Shown here piece by piece: positions 48,541 to 61,429 of a stretch of DNA of 64,000 nucleotides; positions within the stretch are counted from its first letter, which is position 1; every line of letters begins with the position of its first letter. Under the pieces are notes generated by a model. It was given only the letters and a program-made list of their open reading frames with translations. It was not told the DNA's origin and did not search any database. Location: NCBI RefSeq assembly GCF_008831285.2, contig NC_045146.1:7266972-7330971 (forward strand), read 5' to 3'. Both the position numbers and the translations under genes were made by a program. Source of the stretch: Nymphaea colorata (Eukaryota > Streptophyta > Magnoliopsida > Nymphaeales > Nymphaeaceae).

Positions 48541-50330
48541 TTTTCCTTTAGTAGGTCCTCCTTTTATGGCCTCTTCTAGTCAATGATCAAGCTTGCGCAA
48601 TTTTTGTTTACTAACTTGCAATTGGGACTTATGGCAAACGATGTTCAACCAGCTAGGGTTTTAGTTCTGAAATATCTTCATAGGTCTATGCAAAAACTTC
48701 TTGATAGCTTATAAGAAAGTCTACCAACTTTTTCCTCTTTTCTACTGACAAACTAGTGCCAATTTAAAAGGTCTTATGATTCTTACTGGTTTCAATGTTA
48801 ATTTCTTCAATTGGATCATTAACTAAAGATGAGGGATACTCTTATTTTTGAATCTAAGTAAATTTTGGCAATTCTAACTCAAGTACTATCATAGGTTCTA
48901 TTTCATCGAACTTGTTTGACAAAAGTTTTCTAGGAGAACTTCTGACGAAAAGAAGAAACTGAGACATGTTGAATTCCAACATCCTATAAAGGGGAGGATA
49001 AGAGAAAATTGTACAAAATTAAAATGGATAATTATAACGAAAGATTACTTACATTGCATATAGAAAGTTCTTAGTTCATAGAGGGGGTCCTCTATGAAAC
49101 TAGATAAGTACGAGGTAAAATCAAAAAATTCATGGGAATATTTGAAAGCAAAGAAAAATACTATTAGCCAACAGAGTCTTCTTCAAACTTTTCTAGGGTA
49201 TCCCAATCCTTTGGTGTTCATATGAAAGGAGATAATAATTGACTGTAAGATGCCATCTTAATTTTTTCTAAGGTCAGTCAATGGATGATAGCCACCTTTC
49301 AAAAGCAACTAAAATCCCTTAGAGTTTCTCATGAAATCAGCATATAATGGATGTTTCGATAATTCACACGCTTGGCACTTCCAGATTATTTTCCTATCTC
49401 CATGCTCCACATCTATTCTTCTAAAGGTGCTCTTTCGTTGTCCTTATGCTGGACACAGCTACCAAGTCAATTGGTCTATGGAGCATAGGCTATACCAACC
49501 TCTCGACCAGGTCCTCTGCACGTATGGTGATAACAAATAGGTCAAAATTCTACTTGAGGCATTAGTGAAGAGTGGATGGGATACCTCGCAATTCGTGGAT
49601 TCAAGGCCATCCCAGGAGCAAGTTGTATGATGGGGGTATATCCAAACTTGAAATAAAATGCAATGGCTGGTGTGTTCGATGATTACGTCCACGATGAGGG
49701 TCCCTTTTCTATTATGCTTTGACCATCATATTCATAGATTTTGGTTTCATCGGGACGATATTTGTCTTCACAGAAGTCCAAAGCTTTGACCATGAGATCA
49801 TGACAAATATTTAATCCACTTCCTCCATCGATCAATACATGGGGAAAATCATCTAATTAACTTGGACAATGATGTAAAGAACATCTTCATGGTAACATAT
49901 CTATTTTGAAAGATATTTTTCTACAAAAGTGATTGATTGGTCCTCGGAGGCTCGAATCCAATCTTCCTCAATAAGATGTTTTTCCAAAGGGATGACATCA
50001 TCCAAATGTCATGGATCATTGTTTGAGTAGTCATCTAATGACTCATCATCACCACCTCATAAGAAAATTTGGAATTATGGTAGAGCGTTTGGATGAACCT
50101 TCAGCCTTGTTGTTCATCATACCAACAAAGTCTAAAGGTTTATTACCACAATTAGTCACCATAACTTGGTGTGAATTGTTTTCATCACAAGGTCGGATGC
50201 ACTCCTGCGGATGATATGGGAGTGGAGTGATTGTGGCGGTCGTGGCGACTACTGTCTTTTCATGATCAGGAAATGGATTCCTCAATACCTTAGGGATGCT
50301 ACCATCATCAACATTGAGATCTTGTTAATG
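48541..50330 (-). pseudogene. Gypsy gag-pol middle region (probable protease and linker), decayed
   Basis: Lies between gag and RT of the minus-strand element, so it should hold the protease and the RT leader. I see no secure protease motif. Short open segments on both strands (for example 49,459-49,692 and 50,049-50,285) carry no domain I recognise. Confidence 0.4.
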
Positions 50331-51915
50331 AAATCTTGGATAATCATTTTGAGGGCAAAGCAATCTTTGATGTCATGACTAGGGGGACGATGAAACTTAC
50401 ACAATTTTTTCTTTATCACTTTCCATCATTTTCGGAGGTTTTGAAACTTTCGGCAAGAGGACAGTTCCTTTGGCGAGGAGGCATTCTAGGATCTCCTCGC
50501 AAAATTGACTAAGGGGAGTGAAGTTTTAGTCATAACTCCAGCATAGATGTTTGTTCTTTCTTCTTCATGTCCTTGGGCAGCTGTGTGTTTTCCTTGTGGT
50601 TTGTCTCTTCATCATGCTTATAATTGTTGTCGTTGTCTTTTTGAGTACTGACATTCGCTATGAAGTGAGCGGGTAACTGTGTTCTTCTTCCTTTCTTTCC
50701 CTTTTATTTATACTTGAGTGCAATGGTTCCATCAAAATCACTTTTGTCAACTCCTTCCTTTATTGAATCTGGTTGTCCGATCAACTCGACAAAGGTCATG
50801 ATTGGAGCATTGCAGATGAGACTTTTCAATGGTTAGGCAAGATTTTGACAAAACTTGTGTTTCAAAGATAGACTTCTTCATCTTTTTGTATTGAATTATT
50901 CATTTTTGGATAAATTCTCGAACCTTTTCTCCTTGTTTTTTTATGGAGACTGCAAAGGGTATTGAGGGTTGGAGCCATGGGAACATTTTGCTCAAATCTC
51001 TCAACAAACATGTTTACTGATTTATCAAATTCCTTAAGTTCAACTGGGTTAACATTTTGTTTGTACCATTATACAGCAATGTCTTCGAGACCTTGGAAAG
51101 TAGCAAAACAATGCTCCACTATTTGTATGAATCTTATAGCAATCATTGATGAATGTTGAAAGGTGAACCTGTGGGCAAGTAGTTTCATCATATTTGATAA
51201 ACTCGTTAGGTAAACCCTTCACGTCTTCGTCTCCTTCAATGCCTAGGTAATAATACTCGCATGAGTGTGAAAGCTTTTTTCCCCCATAAGTTCAAGGTTG
51301 CTCATTCTTTTCTCCATTTCGTAAAACTTGCACTTAGTTGGACTTTCGTCATTACTTGATTTGCATGACTCTAGCCTTGTTTTTTCTTCTCGTCTTTTTT
51401 ATTTTACTTTCTCTTCAGAACTCTCACTATCCGAACTACTGCTTGGGATATACTTCTCTGCCTTTTTGTCCTTCTTAGCAGACTTTCTCTTCCTTTTTTG
51501 CTTCTCCTTCAATCTTTCACTTGAGATAGGGCTATGTGAGCTGCTATTCTCTATGATTTCTTTTCTTTTCTTGCTTTTTTTTGTCATCTTCTTTTTTTGG
51601 TAGAAGCAATTCAAGCTTTTTGTCCTTACTGGTTGTTGAGTCTGAACCTAGATGGTCTTTATCCTGATCTTTTTGAGAAGGTTTGTTGTTTTTCTTGTTT
51701 CATTTTTATTTGGTAGGCTTTTCAGTTGTTAATTTTGGAGTAACCATCATGGCCTTTTGTTCTTCTTGATCCCTCATGAATCGCTCTGAAAACATCTGAA
51801 ACATATGGTATCTTTCTTGTTCAATTGTCGGGAAGCCAAGTGTTTCTGGCATGAGACTAGAAGATGAAGCTTCGTTTCGAGGAGCCTGCTTAGCTTGTGC
51901 TCTTATTTCAACCAT
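50331..51915 (-). pseudogene. Gypsy gag (minus-strand element)
   Basis: From 51,915 leftwards: an N-terminal piece with MPETLGFPTIEQERYHMFQM, a very basic and serine-rich low-complexity stretch (51,614-51,399; KKSKKRKEI, SSSSDSESSEEK), then the capsid-like region with FINDCYKI and CYFPRS near 51,190-51,060 and LVELIGQPDSIKEGV-like sequence near 50,790-50,750. The same three parts, in the same order, make up the plus-strand gag at 62,816-63,950. Several frameshifts are present. Confidence 0.75.
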
Positions 51916-52676
51916 CTTGTTGGCTTCAAACCTTCACCTTATGAGACAGAAAAAGGAAGAATCATTGGAAAAAAATGATGATGAAATGAATGTTCACATT
52001 GCGTTAAGAGTTTAATGATTTCATGTAAAGAAAACATTAACAAAGATGACAATGACTGAAGACAAAATAAAGAGTACAAAGTTGACAATAGATACTTTTA
52101 AGGAAATTGGATGGTCATTAGTTGGCATCCCATCACTCGGTGTATTCATTCTTTACTACTGGGCCTGTGAACCAAATGTAGGATATCTGCGTCTTCCATT
52201 CTTATAGAGCTACTATGAGCAATGCTGCCCATTGAGGAGAGATGAGGTCGAATTCAGGAATAGTTCCAATTGGTACATGCATGAAAACCATCTTTTGTCT
52301 TTGAGAGAATTGTCTCATGCATCTATCAACATAATAATCAATTATGAAATAGGGGCCTAAGAGTGTGGTACGACCATGATAATGGTGAGTGTATCTAGGT
52401 GGATTCTGATGATGATCATAATAATCTCAAATGATCTTTTCTCCATCTACCTACTCGATCAAACGACGATATTGTTCTAAAGACTGTCAATGTTCCATTA
52501 GTGTTTCTAAACAAACTGGCTCGGGGTCCTGCATGCTTGAGGAACCATGATTGTAAGGCATATGTGCATACATCTACATGGTCGGTACGTCCAATGGTAA
52601 AGCGGGTGAGTCGTTGGTAAAGGAAAGCCAAGGCTATCAATGCTACTAACAAATGTTGGGTCCCTCTATGCCCCAT
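51916..52676 (-). pseudogene. Gag leader ORF of the minus-strand gypsy element, truncated by insertion
   Basis: Open from about 52,676 to 52,416 on the minus strand (motifs GTQHLLVALIALAFLYQRLT and HAGPRASLFRNTNGTL), continuing in other frames with CMRQFSQRQKMVF and EYTEWWDAN. It is homologous to 59,220-59,753 of the plus-strand element. The upstream part is missing because LTR copy C begins at 52,677. Function unknown to me; such leader ORFs ahead of gag are known in the Tat lineage. Confidence 0.65.
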
Positions 52677-52751
52677 TGTTACCACCCCAAATTTTTCCAA
52701 AAAACTGTACTTTCACCCAAACAAAAAAATCAAATTCAAAGCCCAACTTTA

Positions 52752-54373
52752 GGCCCTGTTTGGTTGGAGGGAAAGGGAAGGAAAGGGATGGAGGGAAAGG
52801 GAGGGAAAGGAAAGGGAATGGAAGGGAAAGAGAAGGGAAATGAATGGAATGGAAAGGAATGGAAAGGAAAGAGATGATTAAAAAGCTTGTTTGGATAGAA
52901 AGAAGGAAAGGAAAGGAAAGACTAAAAGCATGTTTGTTTGGACTACATAAAGGAAAGGAAAGGATAGAATTTATAATACTTTACAATAATACCCCTTCAG
53001 TGGAGAAGAGAGAGGACGGGGAGGAGGCCTGCCTCGTCGCCCTAAAGAAGAGAGAGGAGAAAGTGACATCGGGGTGACGTAGTCGCCACAAGTGGTGAAC
53101 ATATGTGCTCCTTGATAGCTCCCAGTGCAGCCGCTGCGACCCCTCAACTACAGCTCGTCTCCAACTATTCAGCTCGCATAGTGATAGACGCCCAAGAGTT
53201 GGCCTCCAAATCAGCTCCCAGGGAGGATCACGTGAAGTCCTTCTCTCCTCTAGAAATCGCAGTCGCAACCTGAATTTGCTCTCTGTCGCAGCTCACAGGC
53301 AACTTCTACACTTAAAAATTGATAACAATTCGATTCGCCTAGACCTCTGATTGGCTTGAAATTGGTTCTAGAGGCAGCTGACACCACCAAGATTGGACGC
53401 CCAGAAGATCAGCTCCAAAGGTTCTCTCCAGAGGAAACGCGTGAAGGTCGGCTGCTAGAATGCACAGTCACAAATAGCGCTTCCTGAAGAACAAAGTTCT
53501 TATCCATGCCCAATCGGTCCTCAAACAATAGCAAATTCATTCAACAATAAACCAAGTTATAGATAAACATTCGAAGCATGGTTTAACGTATCACCAGAGG
53601 TAGGAATTGCCCCAATTTGTTGTGCGAAATCGGGGATGCATCAAGGCTTTGCCTCGTTCAGATTTTCAGGCATCCTTACAGCTACAAAGAATGCTCATTA
53701 ACAGGGAACAGAGTGGGAATAGAGTGGTGGAGATCTGATGTGATGCCACCACGCTCGCTGGAACTTCTTCCGGAGTCGATTACGACGCCGTTCGTGGTCG
53801 GATTGCCCTGAAAATTGGGCAGGATGATTCTCTCTTCTGAGCGATCCTTCTACAAGTGGGTGATCATCTAGAAATTCCACCGATCACCCTGATTTTAGCT
53901 CTAATCAGGGATCTCTCCAACCGATAGCAGAAAACAGAACTCTACCATGAAAATGCGATCAATCCTCCTTCTATTTGCCTCTACCTCAGTCGATCCTTGA
54001 TACTCAAAGACAATCAATGTTTAGAACTTGGATCGAGCTCAGAGGTTGGGAGACAGATTTCGGTTGCCCGAAGGGATGTCGTAGGGACTGCCTCACCCAT
54101 GTTTCTCGCATAGGGGAAGTAAAAAAACGTGGGGGTATTGTGGGCATAAAAAGCTCTTGAACTTCATTTCCTTTCCTTTCCTTCCTAATCCATCCGATTT
54201 CGAAGGGATTGGAATTACACTACACAATCCCTCCCTTTCCCTCCATTTCCTTTCCCTCTCCTTGCAACCAAATAGACTTTCTCCATCTCCCTCCCTTTCC
54301 TTCCTTTCTAATTAGCCAACCAAACACAGGAGGGATAGCTCAATCCCTCCCTTTCCTTCCAACCAAATAGGGC
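52752..54373. mobile_element. Non-autonomous DNA transposon inside LTR copy C
   Basis: Ends are inverted: GGCCCTGTTTGGTTGGAGGG at the left and the complement of GCCCTATTTGGTTGGAAGGA at the right, about 26 bp with few mismatches, each followed by long GGGAAAGG-type purine repeats. The interior (52,970-54,160) is GC-richer than its surroundings, with short overlapping ORFs but no transposase. GGCCCTGTTTGG ends occur in plant hAT and PIF/Harbinger MITE-like elements; I could not define a clean target duplication (CAACTT and CGACTT lie near the two ends), so the superfamily is open. Confidence 0.7.
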
Positions 54374-55305
54374 ATCGACTTGAAATTCAAACACGAAATC
54401 CAACTCTCAAATCCAAATAAGATCCAAAATCTGAGTCTAGATCCAAATGGATTATTTCAAACTCGAAATCCAAAATTGAAATTAAGACAACAAAAATTGG
54501 ATTTATGAGTACCGCATGCACATGCAAGGACCTTCCCTTTGTTTTATGTTTCATTCACATGCAAAAATGTGCTTTTATAAGCCAAAATCGCGTGCTGGAA
54601 TATGTCGACAACCAATTGAACCTCATCCAGATTTAAAACAAGTTTGGAGTCACTCAAAATGGAGTCGAACACCCATTTGTAACAAAAACCAATTTTGTAT
54701 AACTTTTAAATAAAATAAAAAAGGGTTTTATGCCTTTTATACGAACAACCCTTTTTATTTATTTATTTACTCAATTTATCTTATTTCATTTCATTTTATT
54801 TCATTTCATATTATTTTATAAAAAAATAAAAAAGTTTTATTACATAGCATCGCGCGACGCACAGTCGCACGGCAACTGTGTCACACACACGCATGCTCCA
54901 TCTAGTTAAGCGATTGTGTTTGCACGATCGCATGCTGAATGCGATCGCGTAATGCGATCGCTGTAGTGTGCGGCAGCGTGTCGCATGCTGTCGCGTATGG
55001 ATTGCCGAGGCACAAGACACTGTTGCGGCTGGCATGCAACAACACCCAAACCGGGGCTTGCCCACTACGCAGGCCCCATTTACTTGCAAAAAATGACCCT
55101 TGGGGATGGTTTTGAGTTTTTTGGGTGGGCATTAGCCCTGCCCACACCTCAAAGGTGTATTTGCAGGGCTAATGACCAATCCCACTTACGCAAAACCTAT
55201 TTTTTAGAAAAAAAATTGAAAATAATTCAAAATTATTGAAAATTCGCATGAAAATCTTGTCAAATTCAAAAAACTTCAAACTTTGAGTTTGACTCCAAAA
55301 CCCTC

Positions 55306-55311
55306 TATAAG
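55306..55311 (+). promoter_or_regulatory. LTR TATA box (copy C)
   Basis: TATAAG in CCCTCTATAAGTACCCCCAC, aligned with the TATAAATA boxes of LTR copies A and B. This predicts the transcription start of the plus-strand element about 30 bp downstream. Confidence 0.55.
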
Positions 55312-56403
55312 TACCCCCACAATCTTCTCTCTTGGGCATGAACTAACCCTTGGGAAACCTCTAGTACTCTCTCACTTCAAGATTTAGAGTTTTCCCTTAG
55401 TTCTCTTTCTCCATTTTTCTTTTCTTCTCTTTTTCTTCTCCAACCTTGGAAGCAAGCTTCTTTAAAGTTCAACTCTTTAAGGGAGCACAAGAAGATCTTT
55501 TGGAGGCATATCTTCATCACCTTAGAGTTTCACCCAATGCAACCCTAGGATCATCCGAAGTAAGAGATTCATCTTTTAAATCATTCTCACTAGAGGCATG
55601 TAATCAATCTCTCACTCCATTTTTTTCTTCATTTTTTCCCTTCTTCATCTCCCCATGGCCATGTAAGATAGCTCTCAAGTCTCCTCTTTGGAGCCAATAG
55701 TTATTCATGAGTGCACGGGAGCATGAGAAGGTGAAATGATATTTCATTTTAGGATTGAAATATGTTTTTCTCTTCTCTTGAATGTTGCTTTGTTTTGAGA
55801 TATTATTCATGCATAGTTGATTGATTGTTCCATTTATATATGAATGAAAGGTGGGAATGAGTGTTTGGGTTGGGATTCTTCTCTATTATTATGTTGATTT
55901 TGAGGTTGGAGTTTGTCCAACCCGAGAAAGCCATTCATGAATATGTACATGTTAAAAATGCATCTTTATGTCATTATTACGTTTAGTTTCCTTCTTAATC
56001 ACCCGATTAGAAATCCGAATTAGCGCCTTATTATGTTACTTGATTTTCTTCAATACCCAATGGTAGAAAAATATATTTCCTTGTAACAAACAAAATAATA
56101 ATGTTCCATGTTAATATATAAAATATTTGAAATCATCCTTTTCAAAAGATTTTTGAAAGCAAGGTCCTTATCTAATGAGACCTTGGAGACTTAGCTTAGG
56201 CTCTTGTATGAGCCCAAATTCCTCTCCAGCTTATATAAAAATTGAAGTCGGATATTTTCAAGTCATTTCTTGATTTCCATTCTCATGAAGACATATACGT
56301 ATACACATGTTAATACGTATATGTGCACATGATGATGTTCTTTACCTTTTTCTCTCTATGGTTCCACATATTATTTTATGAATTTTCATATACACATGAA
56401 TGC

Positions 56404-56465
<62 letters not shown>

Positions 56466-56560
56466 TTCATTTTCTCTCTCTGGAATCTTTTGTTTCTCTT
56501 TTCAAGTTCAAATGTCTTCTTCTACAAATTTCTTACACACACACACACACACACACACAT

Positions 56561-56640
<80 letters not shown>
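56404..56640. repeat. Compound (AT)n(GT)n ... (CA)n(TA)n microsatellites
   Basis: Two compound tracts, 56,404-56,463 and 56,534-56,640, within LTR copy C at the position of the (TA)n tracts of copies A and B. The left one reads AT then GT, the right one CA then TA, so they are mutually complementary and could fold together. ORFs here are artefacts. Confidence 0.9.
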
Positions 56641-56642
<2 letters not shown>

Positions 56643-57773
56643 CTCTATCTCTTTTCCTCTAAAATCACTTTCTCGTCAAGTCAATACCCTCTTTGTATAA
56701 ACTTTCATGTATGCATGAAAACATGTACATGTATATGTGCATTTTTCTATTTCTCTCTCTCTCTCTCTTTTAAGATTTTCTTTTTCCTCTCTATTTAAAG
56801 TTAATACTTCATTTTCACAAGTTTTCATATACATATGTGTATATACTTATATATACATATGTATATACATATATGTATGTATGTATATACATATAAGATA
56901 CATATAAAGATACATATTTCCTCATCTTTTACAACCTTTCATTTAGTAATCTTTAAAATTTCTTTCTCTCTTTTTCTTTCTATGGGAGTATTTCATCTTT
57001 TTCATTCTATTGGATATTTTTCTCCAAAGATCTAAGGTTTTAACTTTCCATTCGTCGACTTCACCAAGACCACAAATCAAGTAATGACCCAATATTGGAA
57101 TCAGGCTTGATGGTGTACAATCTCATTCCATTTTCAAAAACTTTTTTCTCTTCATAAAAATATTTACAACTATTACACAAATAAAAATAAGAAACTTAGA
57201 TGTATGTAATAGTAAGAATGCTTTTAGATGAATGTTATGGAAGAAATGAATGATTTCTTTTTAATCATGTAGGATCAATGCATTCATGCATTAACATTCA
57301 CTTAACACAATGAATAATTACAATCACCTCTCTAAAAGATCTTAAGAAAGATGAGATGGAGCTCTAAATAGGTAATAACTGAATTAGAGCAAAACCTCAA
57401 ACCTACTTAAAGTCTTAAGAGAACACCAAATTAATTTCCAAAAGTGATCTTCAAAGGTTTTCAATGATATTTGTAAAGATTTCCCACTCAAGATTTTCTA
57501 AATCAAAATGTTTTACACTCTCAAATGATTCTTCAAAACCTTTTCAAAGATTTGAAACATCAAATTTTCAACATTTTCTCAAACACCATACCACATTTAG
57601 AATGAAAAGATGTTTACGCCAAAACAAATTGGATTAGTTACCCTCGGTATAGGTACCGGGAGCGGTCAATCCTCGTACTGACGGGCAAGTCTCTTTCTCT
57701 CTAATTTAAAATAAAAACCTTATTTATTTGGAGCACTCCAAAAACCAAATAATTTTTTAGGGATGCAAATAGA

Positions 57774-57792
57774 TGGCGACCGTGATGGGACC
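57774..57792 (+). promoter_or_regulatory. Primer binding site of the plus-strand gypsy element
   Basis: TGGCGACCGTGATGGGACC starts two bases after the LTR end. Primer sites beginning TGGCGAC with a following GGGGAC-like stretch are typical of Tat/Ogre elements, where they pair with the 3' end of a tRNA (reported as tRNA-Arg for Ogre). The exact tRNA here is not verified. Confidence 0.65.
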
Positions 57793-59753
57793 CATCATCG
57801 TTTGGCTATGATTATCATTGATGCATTTTCATTAGTTTGCACATCTCATATATTTGTATGATAAAGCATGTTCCTTTCTTTGGCATTGTCTCCATCGGTA
57901 TTTCATTACATTGCTTGGTGATTGTGTTTACATTCTTACATATAAGATTAATTGATGATGATCAATCACGTTCACCTAGATATAGGATCAAACACAAACC
58001 CTCATCAATTTAAGGTTTGATTGAAAACAATGTTTGCTCTTTTACTCATTTTTAATCACAATCTTAGGAAACATTACATTAGACAACCGATTTTGCATGA
58101 TTTCTCATATTTCAGAACTCCTCATAACTATTTGTCCTGGTCATCATGTTGTCGGGCTTGGTCTTAGGCAGTAGCACAAGATTAAGCCTTACAACTAGAC
58201 CACGCCATGGGTGAGAGAGCCCCATCATTAGTACCATGAGTGGTAACTTGTGGTAATAATGAGTGTCCAATAAGAAGTTGATAAACCCTACCTTAATTGC
58301 CTAAGTAAGAATTTATGCTAGTGCTAAGTCATTCGGCTAAAGTATATAAGCATAACTAAACATTGGATTATCGTTACACAAAATTACCTCAAAAGGTTCC
58401 TACACCCTTTTTCTCCAAAATTATTTTACATGATAGAAGTATATAGGATATTGATGTGTATAAAACCTTATGTGATGATTTGCAACCTCATTATATACCT
58501 CTACTTCATATCATTTTTATCAACTTAATCTTTTTCACTAATTTAACATTTATCTTTCAGAGTCATCACTCAAGATGTATTCTTTCCAATGTGGTGTCAC
58601 ATTCACTTATGATCACATCCTCTTCGGGGAAGGACCTGAATAATATACTTATATCTCTCTTGAGTCTAAACCTTTGGCACCCGAATGGTATCGGTCTTGG
58701 CATTTCACCTTTTCTCGGATGTTTTCTTCTTACTTTGAAGAATATGGAGCTAGAGACAGTGGCAGTCGAAGGAATGCAATCAATGGATGGGAATTATTCC
58801 ATGCAATTGCTGAGCGATAGAACCCAAGGACCTCCTATTTTTAATTTTTATGGGGAGAAGTGATAGTATTATTAGATTACTTTACCGAAATACTTGACAT
58901 TCTCACCCCGACTTGTGACTCAAATGATCCATTGGAGAAACAATTCTCATGAACTCGACTAAGGTTAATGCAAATGAACTTATAGCTCAGTTTACTAGAT
59001 GAAGAACTTGGCCCCTAGTAGAAAACCATGAGAATCAAAGCATCAACCTAAAAAATTTGTATGAGGAATTTGGAGCCCATGTTGAACCTTTCACCTTATC
59101 TCGAAAAGTCATAGGAAGAATTAAACATTGTATGATGCTTTGTACGGTGTGAGTGACCCTCTTCACCGATGGAAGTGAGCTCCTAGATGTTTGTATTGCC
59201 CAACTTTTTTTAATATAGGGACATAGCAGGACCCAACACTTGTCAATAGCAATGATAGCCTTGGCTTTCATTTATCGAGGACTCACCCACTTCACCATTG
59301 GAGATGCGGACTTCATATAAATATATACATATGTTTTACAATTGTGGTTTCTCAAGGACGTGGGACCCCAAGCTAGTCTATTCAGAAACACTGATGGAAA
59401 ATAACAATACACCATTTAATCGAGAAATTAGATGAAGAGATCATTTGGGACTATTTTGATCGTCTTCAAAATCTGCCTCGATACACTCACCATTATCACG
59501 GGAGTACCACACTCTTGGGCCCTTATTTCATAGTTGATTATTGTGCTAATAGATGCATGAGACAATTCTCTCAGAGGTAGAAGATGGTTTCTATGCATGC
59601 TCTAATTGGAGCTATTTTTGAATTCGACCTTAGCTCTTCTCAATGGGCAGCATTGTTCATAGTGGCTCGGCAAGAGTAGAAGACACAAATATGAAACACT
59701 TGGTTCACAGGTCCAGTGGTAAAGAAAGAATACACCGAGTGGTGGGATGCCAA
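57793..59753 (+). pseudogene. Untranslated leader and gag-leader ORF of the plus-strand gypsy element
   Basis: The first 650 bp hold no ORF. A 135-codon open segment at 58,456-58,863 has no recognisable domain. From about 59,040 plus-strand reading in shifting frames gives motifs shared with the minus-strand copy: GPNTCQ/RTQHLSIA, VGPQASLFRNTDG, CMRQFSQR, FEFDLSSSQWAALFIVA and KEYTEWWDAN. The frame is interrupted by stops, and then by the hAT element at 59,754. Confidence 0.6.
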
Positions 59754-60849
59754 TAGGGCTGAACACGAGCCGAGTCGAGCCCGAGCTCGGTCAGCTCGAA
59801 CTCGGCTCGACTAAATAAGACACGAGGTCGACTCCACTCGAACTTGATTATAGCTCGACTATCCTGGCTCGAACTCGACTCGATAGTCAATTGTCGAGCT
59901 CGAGCTCAAGCTCGGCTCGATTAAGCTCGTTTACTTGCATCCATTACTTGTTGAGCTCGACTATGCTCGTTTACAGATAAACCATTTCACTACAACAACA
60001 ATACGCTAGACTCTCAAAGCAAAACCATCTTCGATTGCCAACTAACTGGTCAGAACAACAAAGGTGCCATAGGATTTCTTACACTTGCCGCCTGTAGGTT
60101 AACATTTTTGAAACACTAAATGTACACAAGAATGCCTAACAAATTGCCAATTGAATGTATTATTAACAGACTAAATATAATATCATTTAAACTCACTGTA
60201 GAAACTATGGATAATAACCTTAGCAACAGAAAAAAACAGTGAAAGACATCAAAGAAACAAACACTAGAAAACTACAAGAGGCAACTGAAACAGACACTAG
60301 AATCACATTAGATCAAGAAAAAAAAGAAAACAAAACAACAAAAAAAAAAAGCATTACCAAGAGGCAACTTGAATCATTCTAATGATATATATTCACTTGA
60401 TTCATCCTCAACGTGAAAGAAATACATATAGTCAATTAACAAATGATTCACAAAATATTAATTGAATACAATTTATTCAAAATATACTTACTTGTGTTAC
60501 AACTTCATGCATTGGATCACCATCATTCTTTACCCAATTACCCAAACAAACCAAAGCAAGTCATGATTACATATTGAGAAAAAGATTACTAAAATGTATA
60601 ATAAAAATGAAGGAAATGAAATATACCATCATCATGAAAAAGCAAGTCAGATGTGGTTTTAAAAAAGTATGCATTAAACACAATAGTACAGATATGATAT
60701 GCAGTTCGTAATTACTTGAGGTAGATATATTGCACGAAATGTTGAAATGACTGATGCAATGACCTGCAAGCCGTCGACCTTAACAATGGATCCAATATTT
60801 CAGACAGTTTTCATATGCAAAAGGCACTAACTTGTACTCAACTGGAACA

Positions 60850-61080
60850 TTGAAAACAAGCACGAGTTGGAAAACAAAATAAACCTATGTTACATGGATT
60901 TGCTTGAAGGTGATCGTTTAGCAATGGAAAACAAAATAAACCTATGTTACATGGAAAACAAAATAAATTTATGTTACATTCAATTACACTGAAATTCAAT
61001 TACACTGGAAAACAAAAGAAACCTATGTTACATGGAAAACAAAATAAATTTATGTTACATTCATTAGTTCTCCTGTTTGT
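60850..61080 (+). repeat. Short tandem repeats inside the hAT element
   Basis: GGAAAACAAAATAAA(C/T)(C/T)TATGTTACAT-type units, about 33 bp, recur five times, with TCAATTACACTGAAA pieces between; GAAGGTGATCGTTTAGCAAT occurs at about 60,906 and again near 61,095. Confidence 0.8.
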
Positions 61081-61429
61081 TGTATCTCTCTTAGAAGGTG
61101 ATCGTTTAGCAATGGGGTTCCATCCTCCTTCCACTCACAACAGCAACACAAACTTATACGGAGGAGGAGGAGACTTCGTGAAAGGCTAAGGAGGAAGGAA
61201 TCATCCCCATTAATCCCCACGGACAGAGTCACCCTCTAATCGTTTACTGTACAGTCTGTACTGTACCCAAATGGTACTGAAAAAAAAAAACCGACCATCG
61301 AACAGAAGGGGTAAAAAGAAAATGAAGGAGGCCGAGAGCAACGATGACAGAGGATAACACAGAGGTAATCTCCCTCTCAGAGCGTGCTATGCAACCAGAC
61401 CCTTGAAGGCATTCTGTTGTTTATTTTGA

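Larger units (their letters stand above)
52677..57771 (+). mobile_element. 5' LTR (copy C) of the plus-strand gypsy element
   Basis: Starts TGTTACCACCCC and ends GGGATGCAAATA (a decayed CA end), followed two bases later by a primer site. TATAAG at 55,306 follows a CTTTGAGTTTGACTCC context shared with copies A and B in inverse orientation. It holds a 1.6-kb DNA transposon (52,752-54,373) and long microsatellites; without the transposon it is about 3.5 kb, close to copies A and B. It starts precisely inside the gag leader of the minus-strand element, so it marks a nested insertion. The candidate target duplication to look for beyond the window is CCCAT. Confidence 0.8.

Noticed and set aside
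52640-53350. Several overlapping ORFs rich in Gly-Lys-Glu or Arg-Ser
   Set aside because: They derive from GGGAAAGG purine repeats and the GC-rich core of the DNA transposon; no domain, and frames overlap on both strands.
56323-56798. Three overlapping ORFs of 94-132 codons
   Set aside because: They are the three frames of (AT)n, (GT)n and (CA)n tracts in LTR copy C.
42144-57771. Copies B and C as the LTR pair of a single element
   Set aside because: They are inverted relative to each other, and the primer site after C serves the plus strand while the polypurine tract beside B serves the minus strand.
59988-60010. CACTACAACAACAATACGCT as a CACTA terminus
   Set aside because: It lies within the hAT element, has no partner end, and lacks subterminal repeats; probably chance or an old fragment.
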